A DNA stretch of 64,000 bases from Mastigamoeba balamuthi (Eukaryota; Evosea; Mastigamoebida; Mastigamoebidae): the NCBI GenBank assembly GCA_902651635.1, contig CACRSC010000019.1, forward strand, positions 62,001 through 126,000, written 5' to 3'. This document shows, in pieces, positions 11,232 to 22,691 of this stretch. Position 1 is the first letter of the stretch. Each line of letters opens with the position of its first letter. A program made the position numbers and the translations under genes. Under the pieces are notes generated by a model. That model ran no database searches, was not told where the DNA came from, and worked only from the letters and a program-made list of their open reading frames with translations.

Positions 11232-13955
11232 ATGATTGCTCGCGTATCACAACATCGCCACCTCGCGCCCACCCGGCAACCGCGACTGCACGCGCCTGCC
11301 ATCGCGATCGGCGTCGCCCTCGCGTCGCTCGTGTCGTCTGTGGTTGCGCAGTGCGCAGAAGACGGCCCCCAGACTGAGTCCTACGACGGCTGTGCGTTGG
11401 TCCTCGCGCACTGCGGGGCAAGTTGCCAGGGCAGCCTCTGCTCACTGTGTGCGTGTCCGTGTGGAACTCGCAGTTCCCTACAGGTCGTATATGATAGTCG
11501 GGGCCAACGGGCAGCAGCCTCTCTGCCCTGGTGGGCCCGCGACGCAGTACACCGTCGGTGGCTGGGCGCAGCTGTCGACTCCGCGGTCGGTGCCGTGGCG
11601 CTACACGCGGATCTGCATCGCTCTGTACACGCCAGACAGAGGAGACAACGTCACGGTGGTCCTGCACGCAGAAGTGGCGATCTACGCCGTCGACGTGCGC
11701 GGCACGGGGGCGCTGGCCGTGGGGCCTCGCGTGTCGTCGGCCGGTATCGCACTGAGGCTCCCCGTGTGGGGGTCCAGCAGAGTATCGGACTACTTCGTCT
11801 CTGTCGACCTCAACCAAAGCGCCACCCCGCTCGGTCCGCTGTGCCTAATGCCAACCTGTTCAAACTCCGATACTCTCAGTGGCGTGGAGCAAGGGAGTCT
11901 TCGTCGGGGTGACGTACTGGAGCTGCAGACAGGTCTTCATCTTTGCCAGCGAGTCCAGGAACGAGACCCTGGGGAGGCTTGCGTTCTCGTTCGATCCAGA
12001 CGCTCGCGCTTGGCAGGCCTTCGCCTCACAGACGGGCCCCATCAGCAAGATAACCGCGCTGGCCATCCGCACCGACGGAGAGCCATATGGTGTACTCTTG
12101 TTGTATTCCCTTGCACTCACTGTACACGCATCAGAGGGCATTCCGCCTGCGTGGTCCTGCGGTTCTGCAGCTTATGGGGACGGGACGTGTGACTGCTACT
12201 GCGGAGCGTTTGACGTCGACTGTCTCGACGACCCCACGAGCCCCGAATGCCCAGACCACTCTGTCTGCGACCAGAGTGGCCGCTGCGTTGGTGTCCAATC
12301 CCCACAGTGCTCTGCAAACAGCTCTCATAAACGCTCCTCCAGCGACCTCGTGGAAATCGAACACGTCCGTCTGCCCTCCGAAGAGCTACGGATCTTTTGA
12401 CGGGTGCCAGTGCGAGTGCGGGGGAGTAATCGACCCAGACTGTTTCGACCCATTCGCACCTGTCACCGTCTGCAGCGCCGGGGTTATTCGGCCCGTGTGC
12501 ACGCTCTCGTCCAAGCTTAATGCCACTGTCTGTGGAGGTCAGGTCCCACAATATTCCCAGCATAATTCACTGATCCACGACAGACAAGTGGCTCTGCTCA
12601 CCGCAGAAGTTTGGAGATGGCTCCTTATGCGACTGCAACTGCGGGGCTCCGGACCCAGACTGCACTGACCTCAGCATCCCAACCACGTGCCCTAACGACT
12701 TTCGGTGCACTGCAGGGCAGTGCACAGGTGATCCCCTTCTCCTCGCGTGGTGACTCAAGCGGTAACAGCCCCCAAGAGCTGGCAGTGCGACGTCCTGTTC
12801 TACAGCGCAGGCGATGCGTGCGACTGCCTCTGCGGGACGTACGACCCCGATTGCGACTCAATAAGCAAGGTCACGGGCTGCCATCACGGACAGACCTGCA
12901 GCTACAAGGGTGACACGTGCCTCAGCGTTTGTCCGTTGCTCGGCTAAGCAAGCACAATGCTCACGCCCTATCTCCTCTGGGCGACCCAAGACTGTGGGAA
13001 CAACCACACGGAGATGTGGGCTTCGGAGGAGTGCGACAGTGGCTACGGATGCCAGAGCTGCTTCTGCAAGCCCGGGTTTGCGCCCACCACGCCGAGAACC
13101 ACGTCCTGCTACGAAAGTGCAGAGCCACCACCAGTTTTCTCCGATTGAGCCATGGTCTCATTCGCCGTTGGCCAGTGTGTGGAGATGGAATCGTCGTGGG
13201 GAGAGAGCAATGCGACGGGGGGCTGGACTGCACAAATTGTTCTTGCGACGGGTTGTTCGTGCCATACGATCCACCCCGCCCCTACTGTAAGGGTTGTGGC
13301 AACGGAGTGATCGACGACGACGAAGTGTACCCACCATCAACTCCGCTGTTCTGACAGCACCCTAAGTTGCGACGGGGGATCTGGATGCAACTACGCCTGT
13401 CAGTGCTCAGACAGTTTCTTGCCAACAAAGCCGCCGTCCACAAGCTGCGCAGAGTCGAGGAAGAGCAGTAAGAAGACAATTATTATAGCATCCTCGGCTG
13501 GTGCCGGTCTTTCCGCTGTTCTTCTCATCGCTGTCGTTTGCTCTCTGGTATATGCGTACGTATTTCGAAAAAAGCACACCTCTGATTATGCGTCCGGCTC
13601 TCTCAGGAGAAAGATGAAGAATGCCCCTCGGGTTGTTAATATTCCGATCGAGATTGATTCTCCTGGAGGAGGTCTCGTTCCGGTTGACAGCGAGGTACCC
13701 ACGTATAGTCTCGGCGTGGACTCGGGCGCACAGAGCAGTGCCGAAACTGCAATCCCGGGCAACACAACGGAGCTCAACACACAGGGAACAAATGCAATGC
13801 GCTCGCCTGTGGACATGACTAGTCCCGCCTTGGCCATGGTTGTGCCACTGCCTCCCCAGGGCAAGCAGTCAGTGCCCGAGAGTTCATTGCACCTTCCATT
13901 GAGTCTGAGCCAGAACAGCTTATACGCACACGCTCCTATTCAAACTCCAACTTAG
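11232..13955 (+). CDS. Cysteine-rich receptor-like type I membrane protein (diverged member C)
   Basis: The most diverged of the family. The ATG at 11232 gives a long N-terminus ending in a hydrophobic signal (AIAIGVALASLVSSVVAQC). The GPGSEHYD motif is replaced by EDGPQTESYDGC. Later exons keep the family marks: VPWRYTRICIAL, VAWSKGVFVGVTYWSC, DGTCDCYCGAFDVDC, CQCECGGVIDPDC, CDCNCGAPDPDC, CDCLCGTYDPDC, then EECDSG and EQCDGG repeats. The membrane span (about 13480-13560) reads IIIASSAGAGLSAVLLIAVV, with small residues in place of most of the glycine zipper. The tail has RRKMKNAPRVVNIPIEI and SPVDMTS. An apparent very short (about 31 nt) intron near 13329-13359 is needed to join the last CGNG repeat; alternatively this is a mild defect. 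Confidence 0.75.
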
Positions 13956-14131
13956 CCATGGCATGGCATACATAGTGTCAGCAAACTCGCTTCACGATGA
14001 ATGTCTTAGGGTTCTTCTCATCTTTGTTTTGAGACTCAGAAAACCAGTTTTCCTTCTGTTTCTCGTATGTGGTAATGCGAGCTTTATGAGCCCGCCTCTC
14101 TTCGTGTCACATGTTACACCGGAGCCATGGT

Positions 14132-15454
14132 CTACTCGCAGCCATTTAGATGCTCGAGGGCGTTCCTCGCGATGACGGACAGCCGGCACAGGCGCTCGGT
14201 CGTTTCGGTCTCGGAGAGCGGGGACTCGTTCCCACGGCCGGAAACTGCCACCGAGATGGAGCCCGCACGGTAGAGCAGCGCCTCGCAGATGTGCAAGACA
14301 ACACTCGTCTCTTCGTCGAACGCATTCGTGCGCAGGGCCACCACTCCTTCATCTGCTCCCGAGCTCAGGTTGTGGGCGGGGACATCTGCACCGACCCCGG
14401 CGAACACATCCCCAGCGCTCGGGATCGTCGGGACAAGCGCCGTCAGTGGGACCCGTCCCTGTTGGTCGCGTACTATCAGTGAGAAATAGAGGAGGCCCAC
14501 ACAGATTGATGCGCGAACCTGCGCTGCAAACGACCCTGGAAGAGTTGCAGTGACGCCTGGGTGGACCTGGAGCACGCCCAGTTCGCCCGCGGCGTTCAGG
14601 ATCTCTCGGACGAGCAGGGGGCTCGCGCGAGCAGCGTAAGGGATGATGCTCGAGGCGAACCGGGACCCCGGGGAAACCATCTGCGCCACCGCCTGCACGG
14701 CCTCGCGCTCGAGCGCCTCGCACGCCGAGTCTGGCATCGGGACCTCGTAGAACTTGGCTGTTGAGTCCACACCGAGGGCGAGGACAGCGGCCAGGATGGA
14801 CCCCGGGGGATGCGATGTCTGCGCCGAGACCGCAGTGCCGACCCGGACGACGTGCAGGGGCGGGCGCTGCGTGACCGACCCGCGTGGCTGCCGCGTTCCA
14901 ACGTGGAGCTCGTGCGCGCACGCCAGCTCGACGATGGCAGCCTCCGCTGCTGTGGGCCCGCGGCCGCAGGTGACGACGGTGAGGCTGGTCCCCGTCTTGG
15001 TCTGCCCAGTGAACAGCTTCACGTCCTTCGGCAGCGACTCGAGTGCGGGCGGGACGGTCCCGAACACTGCCGCGCAGACCGGGCGCAGCATCTCCGGGCC
15101 CTGCGTGACGAGGATGACGTTCCTGCTGACGTCGCAGGCGCCGATCTGCGCGGTGTGCGTACCCCGCGGGGTCACGGGCAGCGAGCACGGCTCCAGCGGG
15201 TACGTGACGGCCACGGGGGCCGGGGGCGGCGGCCGCTGCTTGATGACCTTGGCAGCCGCGCTGCCCTTGCCCAGCGACTGCAGCAGTTTGCCGCTGGTGG
15301 TCGTCGGGTGCGTCGTCGGGTTCGCACTCGCCGGGAGCCGCGGATCCGCGGGGCTCGCACGCACGGGGAACGCGAGCTTCCCGCTCGCGAGCTTGCCGCT
15401 CGCTATCATGACGTTGCCAGGGGCCGCCGCGGGCACTGGCGCGCCGTTGCCCAT
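14132..15454 (-). CDS. Uridine/purine nucleoside phosphorylase-like protein
   Basis: Single-exon frame of 440 residues, starting MGNGAPVPAAAPGN. The first roughly 80 residues are low-complexity and Pro/Ala/Lys-rich. The core then resembles the phosphorylase superfamily (PNP/UDP): a strand ending VSRNVILVTQGPEML, the loop VVTCGRGPTAAEAAIVEL (compare the SHGMGIPSISIMLHEL region of human UPP1), VVRVGTAVS (compare IRIGTSGG), and a DSTAKFYEV segment in place of CTLDFYEGQ. A later segment, EEGVVALRT with helices, closes the fold. Several usual phosphate- and nucleoside-binding positions are altered, so activity is uncertain. It is convergent with receptor gene C. The fold call rests on motif spacing remembered from the family, not on a search. 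Confidence 0.5.
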   Translation of the reverse strand: MGNGAPVPAAAPGNVMIASGKLASGKLAFPVRASPADPRLPASANPTTHPTTTSGKLLQSLGKGSAAAKVIKQRPPPPAPVAVTYPLEPCSLPVTPRGTHTAQIGACDVSRNVILVTQGPEMLRPVCAAVFGTVPPALESLPKDVKLFTGQTKTGTSLTVVTCGRGPTAAEAAIVELACAHELHVGTRQPRGSVTQRPPLHVVRVGTAVSAQTSHPPGSILAAVLALGVDSTAKFYEVPMPDSACEALEREAVQAVAQMVSPGSRFASSIIPYAARASPLLVREILNAAGELGVLQVHPGVTATLPGSFAAQVRASICVGLLYFSLIVRDQQGRVPLTALVPTIPSAGDVFAGVGADVPAHNLSSGADEGVVALRTNAFDEETSVVLHICEALLYRAGSISVAVSGRGNESPLSETETTERLCRLSVIARNALEHLNGCE

Positions 15455-15639
15455 TAATGAGAGGCGGGCTCAGTGCGCGAATTTTGTGTCTGCTGAGAAA
15501 ATGATGACTGCGGGGCTGCTCTATTTATGGCATCACATCGCGGATTCGCACAGTCGTTGTGGGCTTGCAGCTGACGCTTATCCGAATGCGGTGCGCAGCA
15601 TTGCCCTCCCGACCGCCCGGGGGAGAGAAATCAATTGCT

Positions 15640-16639
15640 TCAGTGCGTCGGGGACGAGTCGGCCGACGTGCCCTCGAGCTGCTCGGCGCGCGACCTCGGG
15701 TCCACGTAGAAGGGCTGCGGCCTGCTGATCTCGCCCGACTCGCCGCCCGACGACGCCCTGGGCCTCGAGCACAGGTGCACGGGCTCGCTCATCACCCTGG
15801 CCACCACCGCGCTGCCCGTCTCGTCGCGCAGGTCCATTGCCACGCGCACCCGCCCGCCAAAGTGCAGCCTCGACGAGCTACAGTTGCTGGGGGGCGGGGC
15901 CCACGGTCAGAAGGGGTACGGCAGCCACGGCACCGGCGGCGAAGAGGCATAGCGAGAGAGAGAGAGAGAGAGAGAGAGCTCGTGCGTACGACTTGCAGTG
16001 CTCGAAGACGTAGACGAGCTCACCCGACGGGGAGGGCGAGTCGGAGGTCCTGAGGCCGCCGAGGCTGACGTTGGGCTTGCCCCTCGGGACGCAGCACTTC
16101 TCGCACCTGTCCAACGCTGCGGCACGAAATTCGCCAGACACGCCACCCCCAACAGCTCCTCAGCCTCAGCGTATTGACAGCCTCCGCTCCAGCTTGGAGG
16201 CCACCCAGGGGCTTTCCACGGGATTGACGCAAGGGCCGAAGAGGACAGCAGAAAGTGGGGGGGACACAAAGAGGGAGAAGGGAGGGGGCGTCACGGGCGG
16301 ACGTGCGGACTCAGGGCGGGCTTCGGGGAGCAGGTACGCTGTGCGGGCAGCCTCCCAGACGCTCTCGCCCGTCAGGCGGTGCTCCTTCATCCATCCCTCG
16401 CCCACAACGACTGTTACCTGCCGGCAGCGACGCATGAGACGCGCCCAGACGGAGGCCCCGTGCGAGGCGACGAGCAGCCTCCGCACGGGTGCGCGGCGGA
16501 TCGAGCGGGTAAGGAAGCAGGAGGGGGGAGAGGAGAGGCAGCTGACGGTGAATGTGCCAGTCCTGAAGATCTTGCCTGGGCTGACGCAGACTGAAGGCGG
16601 CCTGTGCGACCCAGTGGCCATCTGACCGGGGGCAACCAC
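15640..16639 (-). CDS. Unrecognised multi-exon protein, possible Rel/p53-like Ig-fold segment
   Basis: Exons can be traced on the minus strand. One region near 16639-16300 reads SPGKIFRTGTFTVSC and later VVVGEGWMKEHRLTGESVWEAA. A middle exon (about 16120-15990) reads EKCCVPRGKPNVSLGG to GELVYVFEHCK. A last exon (to the stop at 15640) reads LHFGGRVRVAMDLRDETG then VMSEPVHLCSRPRAS. The pattern GRVRVAMDLRDETG-SEPVHLCSRPR recalls the end of Rel, velvet or STAT-type beta-sandwich DNA-binding domains, but this is only an impression. A (GA)n microsatellite lies in the last intron. The start codon is not settled. No break is obvious. Confidence 0.35.
15954..15978. repeat. (GA)n microsatellite in an intron
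   Basis: About 12 copies of GA lie inside the apparent last intron of the minus-strand gene at 15640-16639. On that strand it forms a pyrimidine (CT) tract upstream of the acceptor. Confidence 0.8.
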
Positions 16640-16984
16640 CAGACCTCCTCGCTCGGCCGTGCGGGGGCTCGCTCAGGGTGTGCACCAACGCAGAGAAGAG
16701 CGGCGATGGAAAGAACGGGGAGCAGTCGAAGGTTGGAAAACCGAAACCGAGGCGATTCAGCCCGTGCCCGGCCGTGGCGAGCCACAGAACGGTTGTCGGC
16801 ATTCCGTAGTAGCCCCGGAAACAGCTGGAATGCTCCTGCTACTCGAGAAGCCGAGTTCCAAGAGAGTCATTCCTCCACCTGACTTTCTCCGTAACAATCA
16901 CCCTCAGTACGAGATCCCGGCTGGAAATTCCATGCAGATATTTCCGGGTGGTAGATATGATATCATATCTCCTCCCTGTGCCTG
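16640..16984. other. Intergenic stretch, nothing recognised
   Basis: About 345 bp lie between the start side of the minus-strand gene and the F-box gene. Short overlapping frames occur on both strands, as expected for GC-rich DNA. No motif or RNA gene is visible. Confidence 0.4.
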
Positions 16985-18400
16985 ATGGATGTTCACTACC
17001 AGATCGGTGCAGCCGGTGGCCTCCTCGAACTCGAGCGTGCGGCCCGCTACCACACGCGCTGCGCCGACGACGCGCGGAGGTCCATCATGGATATCGTCAG
17101 CGGCCGCCGCTCGCACGAGATCCCGGAATCTTCGGAAGATTCAGATATCAGATCCAACAACAACTACTGGGCCCTCGAGGCCCCGCTCGAGTCCGCCGGG
17201 CTGCTCGGCGCGCTCCCGGCGCTCTTGGTGGTGCGCATCGCGTCGATGCTGCCCGCGAGGTCCGTCTGCAGGCTCGCTGCGTGCTGCGCGTCGCTGCGGG
17301 GCCTGGTCGAGGCCGCGGGGCCCCTGGTGTGGAGGTCGGTGCCCGTGCACGTGGATTCGCTCGCATCGGTCGACGCGCTCGGCGCCGCGCCCGCGGCCGC
17401 GCACGTGCGCATACTGAAAATATCCCCCAGCGAGGAAATATCTGCCACGTCACTGTGCACGTTGCTGGAATCCTGCAGCAGCGCTCTGGAATCGCTCTCG
17501 TACGGCGCGCGGCCGCTGGGCCTCTGCCACGTCGCGGAGCTCCCCGCGTGCGGCCTCCCGGACCTCCCGGTGCTCCGCGAGCTGCGGGACTGCCGGGTCT
17601 CGGACCACCTGATGCGCTCGCTGTTCAACTCGTGCTCGCAGTCGCTGCGCACGGCGACGCTCTCGCACGTCTCCGACGGTGACGGCTCGCGGGCCGGGAT
17701 CCTGCGGCCGCTGGCCCGGCTGGAGGTGCTGCGGCTGCTGTTCCTCGACGACGGCGTGTCGCCGTGGGCCTGGTGGCGCCTGTCGTCGGCGATGGCCGCG
17801 TGGACGCTGCGCCCCACGCTGCGCGCGCTGACGCTCGTCGTCGACGACAAGACGCCCGCCGACGAGGTCCTGTGGTCGCTGACGGGCATGAGCAGGCTGC
17901 GCTCGCTGCGCGTCGTCTGCAGGTGCGCGGACCCCTCCGAGTGGCTCGACGCCGTCGCCTCTGTCGTCATCAGCGCCGGCGGGAGCGTCGACGAGCTGCT
18001 CTTCTTCTGCAGCGCCCCGGCGGCGCTGCCCAAGTGGCACCTCCTCGAGCCCGCCCTCCGCGGCGTCCGCAGGCTCTTCGCGGCGCCCATGGACAAGCAC
18101 CAGCTCGTCAGCGTCGCCCGCGCGGCGCAGAGGCTCAGCGTCGTCGACCTCTGCGGCAACGTCGACAGGGCCGCCGACGTGCCGGGCGTCTGCGCGGCGA
18201 TGCAGCGCGTGTGCGAGGGGCTCGAGGAGGTCGTGCTGCCGCCGGGGCTCGAGGTCCGGGGCGCCCAGGCGGGGGGCGCGCTGCGGAGGACGCGGGCGCG
18301 GTGCCCGAGGATCGGCCAGAAGGAGTCGCCGCGCCTGTGGAACTCTGTGTGGCACTACACCACAATTGCCCGCGAGTCGCTCGACGCCATAGAGTACTGA
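16985..18400 (+). CDS. F-box/leucine-rich-repeat-like protein
   Basis: Single-exon frame of 471 residues. Residues around 75-125 match an F-box: LGALPALLVVRIASMLPARSVCRLAACCASLRGLV followed, after a gap, by VWRSV. The rest is made of leucine-rich segments (LEVLRLLFLDD, LRALTLVVDD, LRSLRVVCRC, LSVVDLCGNV, LEEVVLPPGL), as in FBXL proteins. Such proteins recruit substrates to SCF ubiquitin ligases through Skp1. The ATG at 16985 is the first in frame; an ATG at 17087 (MDIVSGRR) would also keep all domains. It is convergent with the small membrane protein gene, with about 50 bp between stops. The substrate is unknown. Confidence 0.7.
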   Translation: MDVHYQIGAAGGLLELERAARYHTRCADDARRSIMDIVSGRRSHEIPESSEDSDIRSNNNYWALEAPLESAGLLGALPALLVVRIASMLPARSVCRLAACCASLRGLVEAAGPLVWRSVPVHVDSLASVDALGAAPAAAHVRILKISPSEEISATSLCTLLESCSSALESLSYGARPLGLCHVAELPACGLPDLPVLRELRDCRVSDHLMRSLFNSCSQSLRTATLSHVSDGDGSRAGILRPLARLEVLRLLFLDDGVSPWAWWRLSSAMAAWTLRPTLRALTLVVDDKTPADEVLWSLTGMSRLRSLRVVCRCADPSEWLDAVASVVISAGGSVDELLFFCSAPAALPKWHLLEPALRGVRRLFAAPMDKHQLVSVARAAQRLSVVDLCGNVDRAADVPGVCAAMQRVCEGLEEVVLPPGLEVRGAQAGGALRRTRARCPRIGQKESPRLWNSVWHYTTIARESLDAIEY

Positions 18401-18452
18401 GGACATCGCAGGGGCGCAAATACACTGTATAGCAGCCCAGCCCCACCAAGGC

Positions 18453-19094
18453 CTAGCGGCCGTATTCCAGCAGTCGTCCGTGCTCTTGGTGGTGTACAGA
18501 GTTTGCTAGAGGAGAGCAACTGACAATGCTGGTGGGGACGGAGCGACTAATCCAGCTTTGTGCGCCCACAGGGACCAGGAGGGGGGATGCGCAGCTCAAG
18601 AAACTCGAGGGGAGAGACTTCCACAGGGTAAATGCCAGTGTATTCCGCTGACTGTTTGCCACAGACAAGTGAGACACTGGGACGGTCTCACTCCTATCTG
18701 GCTCCAGGGCGTTTTACATACGACACTACGGTGTGAACAGTGTGTACAGTGCGTACAGGAGGGAAGGGTGCTCGTTGACCACCGCCACCACAACCGCGTC
18801 TGGGTGAGCGTGTTTCAGCGGCCCTGCGGAGAACACGGCGCACCAGACCGAACGATTGCCCCCTGCGGAGCTCAAATTCCTGGCCACGGTCGTCCTTCGT
18901 CCCGAACACGTTGCCTGCTCGGATGCAGTGCACGTGCGAGCTGCCAGTGCCAGGGCAACTGACACAGCGGCGATCAGGAGAGCTGTCTCGACAGCGAGAA
19001 TGGCAATGTACCTCGTCTCGTCCGCCTGGCCCGGCACGGTGGCTGCCTGGTTTCTGGCGTTCTTCACCAGATCTCTGAGGACTCCTATGGCCAT
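18453..19094 (-). CDS. Small two-exon membrane protein, function unknown
   Basis: Exon 1 from the ATG at 19094 reads MAIGVLRDLVKNARNQAA, then a hydrophobic span YIAILAVETALLIAAVSVAL. A GT-AG intron of about 78 nt (donor within TTCACACC/GTAGTG near 18727, acceptor GGCAAACAG near 18650) joins it to a second exon, QRNTLAFTLWKSLPSSF, with a second weakly hydrophobic segment and the stop at 18453. The predicted protein has about 190 residues and one or two spans. I do not recognise a family. The frame upstream of the ATG (ERFKTFC) is open for a few codons, so the true start may lie in an earlier exon. Confidence 0.45.
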
Positions 19095-19470
19095 GCAAAA
19101 GGTCTTGAACCTCTCGTCCGTACAGGTTTACAGTAAGGCGACAGTAGTTCGGCTGGTGTGGAGGTGAGGGTAAGTAGACCGTTTTTTTTCTCGTGGAGAA
19201 TCGAGATCTCGATATTCGTTTGCATACGTGGGTGAGGGGGTGAACCCCAAATCGACTCGACTCAGTGGTGTGTTCGCCGGTACGGTACGCTACGGCAGCC
19301 AACAAATGCCACAAGGCCATCAACTAGTATTACACTCGAAGACGATCTCTCAGAAAAGGTACTTCATCAGCAGAACTCGTGACTTCTCACAGGGCTGTGA
19401 ACAGGGAATTGTTGACTGACCACACGCATACCGACTGTATTAAGAGGTCAGACACGCCGAGTTTCACTCA
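19095..19470. other. Intergenic stretch, nothing recognised
   Basis: About 375 bp lie between two minus-strand genes. It includes a T-run near 19180-19187. No coding signal or RNA gene is seen; it probably holds the promoter of the small membrane protein gene. Confidence 0.4.
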
Positions 19471-22400
19471 TCAATAGAACAGTACCTTGTCCGTCGATGC
19501 ACTCCAGACATCAGTGCTGCCGGTGGCGGGGTCTGTTCGCACAATCATGTCCAGAATTGACTCTGTGTGGTACCCGCGCAGCTCTCCCACCTGCTGGTAC
19601 GTGCGAATGTCCCATATAACGATCTTCTGGTCCCAGAACCCTCCCCATGCGTGGCACCCCACCCGCACCAGACTGTACGCCGTTCCTCCAGTGTTCTTTT
19701 ATGCGAGACCTTCAGTCAGGCACAGCAGGCAGAGAAAATTCCGGGAAAGTGGGATGGGAGAACGAACCATTGTGTGTATGCAAGAGTGAGTCTCGGCATT
19801 CCAGATCATCAACGTTGAGTCCTCGTGCAGGGCCCACATCGTACCCTCGATGTCCACCAGTGCAGTGATCCGCGATGTGTGTGCCGTGATCGTGTCCCAG
19901 GATTCCACCTTCATGTAGTTGTACTGAAACACGTGAATCTGCAGTTGCCTATTGTCAGTGCCGCTACACAATCAAGTGGGTGGTGACATGAAGTACCTCT
20001 GTCTGAGGTTTCGGGGTCCTTCTGAATCCTGCAGCCCACACGCATGTGGGCGAGGCAGAGGCGAGGGCGAAAAACGTGAGGCCCTTGAACTCGTCCGGGG
20101 CCCAGTTGCTCAGCACCTCGCGCGACTGGCTTTTCATTACCACCAGTCGGTCCTCGCACCCACACCACACTTCTCTGCCCTCCTCGATCCACAGCAGCGA
20201 CATGGGCACCACCGGCAGCACCACGACAGATGCGGTTGTATCGGGGTCGAGCACCGAGATGCCTCCTGCATGGCCCACCCAGATACTGCCCTCCACGCGA
20301 TGGCTGACAGTCACGCACTGGATTGCGATGCGTGTTCGGCCTGAAAAGCGGCAGCGCTGAGCGTCCCAGATAAGTAGGCCGCCGTCCTTGTCGATGGACC
20401 ACACGTACCCGCGGCTGGGCGTCAAACAGAGCGACCTAACGCCGTGGTCATGCCCGATGAGCTTTCGCTTGAGCGTCACAAACCCGCCTAGCTGCTGATA
20501 CAGTGGTCGCTTGGCGAAATTAGCAGGGAGAAGCCTGTCATCGCGGATCCTCCTCAACGCGATGATCATCCTCTTGGTATCAGCGCTCGACAGCTCCATT
20601 CGAGGGATCATCCCGACCATCTCTCTGATGTGTCCCAGCATCGCGCGGCACTTGGTCTGATGGCTGTGCTCGCTGCTGTGTAGTGAAGATGCCAAGTTCG
20701 CGAGCTCCATGATCACCGCCACGTGCTCCTGGGGCAGATCTGGCAGAGCACCGCCTCTCACAACCGCCTCTGCCCATTTGTGCGGCAGCAGCGGCACGGG
20801 GAGACTAAATAGCATGGTCATGAACACCCTCACTAGGTCAACCACACCTCCGATTGTGTTGATTACGCTGGCGTCGTCACATACAAAGGGGTCTCGTTTC
20901 GTCTCCCGTTGTCTCTCGTCGGGATCCGAGGTCTTTGAGGGTATGTGTCAGAAAGGGGCGTTTCTCATAACATCGCACGGAATCTGCGCGCATGAGGCGG
21001 AAGATGCGGTAGAGTAATTGGCGCACGAGGAGAGGAACGCCGTCACGAATGTCCGACGGGTGCTCCCGGTCCAACAGGTCCTCCAGGCTCCATTTATAAA
21101 ACCAATATCCCTCTCTAGGATCGAACTCCCTGCGGTCGATGCAGACCTCGCCCTGCAGCGACGTGATGTCTTGTACCCAGGAAGCGAGAGCAGGCGAGCT
21201 GGGGAACGCCAACCGCAGCATGTGCTCCATCGTGAACTCCCTCTTGGGGGCTCTGACGCTCGTGGACGCGTCGGCACGCCGCACCGCGCAGGGTACGCGC
21301 ATGGCAATGACGACAGTGAACGTGACGTTCATGTCGTTGTCGGTCGTCAGTACGCGCATAGTGGAGAGAGGGAACCACTGCACCAGACGATACCGATTCC
21401 TTCCGTCTGCTGCTGCTGGCAGCGGGATGGCCACCACCACTCCGTGTTCCGCAACGACAACGAGCACTGGAATGGTCACTGACAGGCCCAACTGCTCGCG
21501 AGCAGTGTGCCGAAATAATCAGTTGATCGGCGGCTGTGGTGGGGTCTCTATTACGCGCACCTCGCGCTCAATGGCTAGAGTCAGCGTGTCTGAGCGCACA
21601 ACACTGTGCGTGGCAATCCCCACATCGTCGGCGTGGCAGATGTCGATGCGGTCGAACAGGTCGACGGGCCTTAGGTCCGAGAGGACTTGTCTCGCCGTAC
21701 TCGTGAGTTGCCTGAGTGTCGCTCTTTCCCAGCTGTTTTCTTGACGTATGTCTGCCGCGTCTGCCTCCTCTTCGAAAGCGGAAAGCGTGGTGTCCTCGTT
21801 CGGACCTGCCTGGAGTAGCGAACGCACCCGTGCGTGTGCGCGGTCTGCGCGCGCGACAGCGATCTGCGCCTTGGCGAGGAGCACCGATGCCGCAGGGTGC
21901 ATCAGCGTGCTCAGAATGACGTCCCTCAGCCTCTTTCCCTCAAACACGTTATCCTCCACTGCAACATAGCGGGTGATGTTATGCTGTGGGTAGAATGTTG
22001 CCCAGTTTGCACTTAAACGGTCTGACACCAAACCCGGACCCCAAACAAGTACAATGAACGACCCCTCGGTAGTATGAGGATTTCGTGTCAATTGAATTCA
22101 CTTCTCTTCTGCCCTCAGGTTCCGTTAGTTTTCCGATTCGAAACTAACGAAAAACCACCGTTTCCCCAAAGCCGCTGCAGAGTGCCAACCCTGTTCTCGC
22201 GCGCAGGTCGCACCTTCTGCGAAAGCGGCCTCCGCGTCGCTTCCAGAGCTTCGGGCCTTGCGCAGTCTCGAGAACGAGCTCACGAGGTCCTTGAAGAAGA
22301 GCACGTGAGCGTCGCAGTAGTTACTCGAGCCCAACAGCGCTGCCAGCCACAGGCACGCACTCTCCTGCTGCTGTTGTTGGCTCTGCAGGTGGGCACGCAA

Positions 22401-22691
22401 GGAGGCCGCGGCGGCCTCGCTCTGGGCCTGAGCGGCCTCGGCGCCCGCGAAGATTCCCTCGCATTCGACACCCCGGTAGCCCAGCACCTTTCTGCACATG
22501 CTCAGCGCCCGCAGCGACCGCGCATGCGCCTCCTCCGCCTTGAGCGCAGTCGCCAGCACAGATTGCACTGTGGAGGCAACAGGGCCTTCCCGCAGCTGCG
22601 AAGTTGCGCTGCAGTGCTGAGCATCCAAACTGTGCGATCTGGTGTGCTGCCGCCTGCCATGAGAAGAGACGGGTGGGCATTGGGGTACCAT
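19471..22691 (-). CDS. RhoGAP protein with BAR-like and PH-like N-terminus and WD40 C-terminus
   Basis: Multi-exon gene. The N-terminal part (22680-21550) is helical and coiled-coil-like (LATALKAEEAHARSLRAL, LQSQQQQQESACLWL), fitting a BAR-type domain. A PH-like unit follows (21490-21170: YRLVQWFPLSTMRVL, ending LRLAFPSSPALASWVQDI). The RhoGAP region (about 21140-20560) has VPLLVRQLLYRIFRL, then DDASVINTIGGVVDLVRVFM and SLPVPLLPHKWAEAV, like the DVHVVAGLLK/LPEPLIP block of the family. The C-terminal half has WD40-type blades (GLLIWDAQRC, STLMIWNAE, KIVIWDIRTY). Introns of 69 nt (GAG/GTGCGC to GAGCAG, about 21555-21490) and 46 nt (about 20990-20945) bridge frame changes. It would switch off Rho-family GTPases at curved membranes. 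Extra 5' exons up to about 23000 are possible. Confidence 0.65.
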
